DNA of 7,618 bases. It comes from Bacillota bacterium (lineage in GTDB: Bacteria; Bacillota_E; JAJZYS01; JAJYTV01). Position numbers and translations under genes: made by a program. Positions 6,999 through 7,618 of the stretch are shown here, piece after piece. A model generated the notes under the pieces. It did not search any database. It was not told the origin of the DNA and worked only from the letters and a program-made list of their open reading frames with translations. Location: NCBI GenBank assembly GCA_021845645.1, contig JAJZVM010000183.1, positions 1-7,618 of the forward strand. Reading direction: 5' to 3'. Numbering within the stretch: position 1 is the stretch's first letter; every line of letters begins with the position of its first letter.

Positions 6999-7153
6999 AG
7001 TGGCGGGGCGAGAAGCAGGAGGCCCACGATTCACATGTTCAACGCCCAGCCAGGAAGGCTACTGCAGCCGCGCAGCCAAGGAAAAGGTTCCAACGGCGCT
7101 GCGAGAGCACCACGCTTATCGAAGCGCGTGTGCCCAGGCGGATGCGAAACCGC

Positions 7154-7366
7154 TCAGGGGTACGAAACGGACACGACCGGTGGAGAGCGGCCTACATCGC
7201 GGTGCCTCGACGAAGTGACCGCCATGCCCGCACCGAGGGCGGGCATGGCCTCTTCGACGTCTTCGCCCACCTCGAGACACTCCTTTGGAGGTGCGCCGAT
7301 TGCAGCCGCCAGTCGACGAAGTAGGAGTGGTGTGGCCTCGAGCGGCGGTTCACCTCTGGGCAGGCG
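7154..7366 (-). pseudogene. Probable remnant of a HAD-superfamily hydrolase gene
   Basis: The minus-strand frame gives RGEPPLEATPLLLRRL, then AAAIGAPPKECLEVGEDVEE, then AMPALGAGMAV. This follows the second half of HAD subfamily IA phosphatases and phosphoglucomutases, where a K-P-x-P-x-x-x-L stretch leads to LGVPPEECLVVGDS..D..AA.AAGM. The catalytic Lys of motif III appears as Glu (GEPP for GKP), and the motif IV acids read Glu instead of Asp. The N-terminal half with the nucleophile DxD is absent: upstream the frame soon runs into the 3' end of the FmdE-like gene. After AGM the frame loses likeness and stops at 7154-7156. I read it as a decaying gene fragment; chance similarity in GC-rich DNA is the alternative. 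The inverted repeat at 7221-7249 lies inside the AMPALGAGMA codons. Confidence 0.38.
7221..7249. repeat. 11-bp perfect inverted repeat
   Basis: GCCATGCCCGC (7221-7231) and GCGGGCATGGC (7239-7249) flank a 7-nt loop. It falls about 155 nt past the FmdE-like stop codon and could end that transcript, but lacks a T tract. It may instead be a by-product of the Ala/Gly/Met codons of the HAD-like fragment. Confidence 0.45.
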
Positions 7367-7405
7367 ACCTGGTCGGCCCACGGATCGGCCCCCGCCCAAG
7401 GATCA

Positions 7406-7618
7406 TCAGACAGCTGAGGGGTGCCCGGCGCACGGGCGGCAGAGCAGGATGCCGTCCTTCGTGACGGCATCCTGCTCGAAGACGTACTCACCGCAGTTTG
7501 CGCAGCGTGCCCTGGCTGGTCTTGCCGCGACCGGGCTGAAGTGGACGGTGGAAACCTTCTCGAAGAAAAAGAGTTCGTCCGCGCTCTTGCTCGCTACACG
7601 CGCGACGGCGTCAAGGGT
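7406..7618 (-). CDS. FmdE-like protein, C-terminal zinc ribbon (5' end outside window)
   Basis: The frame is open from the right window edge to a TGA at 7406-7408, giving 70 residues with no start inside the window. DELFFFEKVSTVHFSP leads into a four-Cys zinc ribbon: Cys-Ala-Asn-Cys-Gly-Glu at residues 39-44 of the fragment and Cys-Arg-Pro-Cys-Ala-Gly at 60-65. The spacing C-x2-C-x17-C-x2-C with a CGE turn and a DGI.LC step before the second pair is typical of the tail of FmdE/TraR-type proteins, where an N-terminal FmdE domain (with an HxxxCPG motif) precedes the ribbon. FmdE was named for its place in an archaeal molybdenum formylmethanofuran dehydrogenase operon; in bacteria the function is not settled, though links to molybdenum-enzyme metabolism are assumed. 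The N-terminal domain is outside the window, so a different zinc-ribbon protein is possible. The gene ends about 550 nt upstream of the tetR start, with only debris between. Confidence 0.75.
   Translation of the reverse strand, partial: TLDAVARVASKSADELFFFEKVSTVHFSPVAARPARARCANCGEYVFEQDAVTKDGILLCRPCAGHPSAV
7442..7477. repeat. Perfect 15-bp inverted repeat inside the FmdE-like gene
   Basis: GAGCAGGATGCCGTC (7442-7456) and GACGGCATCCTGCTC (7463-7477) are exact reverse complements around the 6-nt loop CTTCGT, which contains TTCG. It looks like a terminator stem, but on the minus strand all of it is coding: it specifies the loop between the two cysteine pairs of the zinc ribbon, and the frame continues to the second pair and a stop. 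No T tract follows on either strand. Confidence 0.8.

Larger units (their letters stand above)
6860..7153. other. Region upstream of tetR without recognisable genes; palindromes
   Basis: About 290 nt with no frame that reads like a protein. It should contain the tetR promoter, but no good -35/-10 pair is visible. It holds three ordered elements: an operator-like stretch at 6861-6877 abutting the tetR start, a hairpin GGCCCTC-TGGC-GAGGGCC at 6931-6948, and a perfect 15-bp palindrome at 6984-6998. The long frames crossing it on both strands look like chance openings in GC-rich DNA. Confidence 0.5.

Noticed and set aside
6314..7027. 237-codon minus-strand frame over tetR and its upstream region
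   Set aside because: It is a shifted shadow of tetR rich in Arg, Ser and Pro, with no motif outside the gene.
6701..7324. 207-codon plus-strand frame across the tetR upstream region
   Set aside because: Starts antisense to tetR and continues with motif-free Arg-rich sequence; no convincing start or family likeness.
7442..7477. The 15-bp inverted repeat read as a Rho-independent terminator
   Set aside because: No T tract on either strand, and the minus-strand coding frame with a second Cys pair continues through it.

Overview
The window comes from a GC-rich bacterium whose phylum I cannot fix from sequence alone. The CopA type, with two N-terminal metal-binding domains, and a CsoR-like operator would suit a high-GC Gram-positive lineage. 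The single-component regulators and DoxX are found almost everywhere. No RNA gene, CRISPR array, insertion sequence or integrase is visible. 

Layout, left to right. (1) Plus strand, 3-1711: the 3' part of an OmpR/PhoB-type response regulator and, overlapping its stop codon by ATGA, a complete sensor histidine kinase. (2) Plus strand, 1828-2064: a small membrane SHOCT-domain protein. (3) 2087-about 2515: wreckage of a membrane-anchored cupredoxin gene (start codon ATA instead of ATG, an in-frame stop, two frame changes, no C-terminal copper ligands), followed by a GC-rich hairpin at 2607-2632. (4) Minus strand, 2691-5144: an intact Cu(+)-exporting P1B-1 ATPase (CopA, 817 residues) converging on the plus-strand genes. 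Its promoter lies about 205 nt upstream (5357-5386). A perfect 15-bp palindrome of CsoR-operator type sits at its -10/spacer region, and the long leader contains two strong hairpins. (5) Minus strand: a DoxX-family membrane protein (5550-5921) and a TetR-family regulator (6219-6854). (6) 6860-7153: no recognisable gene, but compact palindromes. (7) Minus strand, 7154-7366: a likely remnant of a HAD-superfamily hydrolase. (8) Minus strand, 7406-7618: the C-terminal zinc ribbon of an FmdE-like protein that runs off the window and contains a perfect 15-bp inverted repeat.

The middle reads as a copper-handling island: CopA pumps Cu(+) out of the cytoplasm under a probable copper-sensing repressor encoded elsewhere. 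The SHOCT protein and the ruined cupredoxin are common companions of such pumps, and the kinase has a short Met/His-containing outer loop that could sense metal. The link between the two-component system and copper is inference from position. The right end looks like eroded genome, with gene fragments and long spacers. I see no clear new multi-gene system; the most unusual items are the copA leader and operator, the decayed cupredoxin, and the inverted repeat inside the FmdE-like gene.
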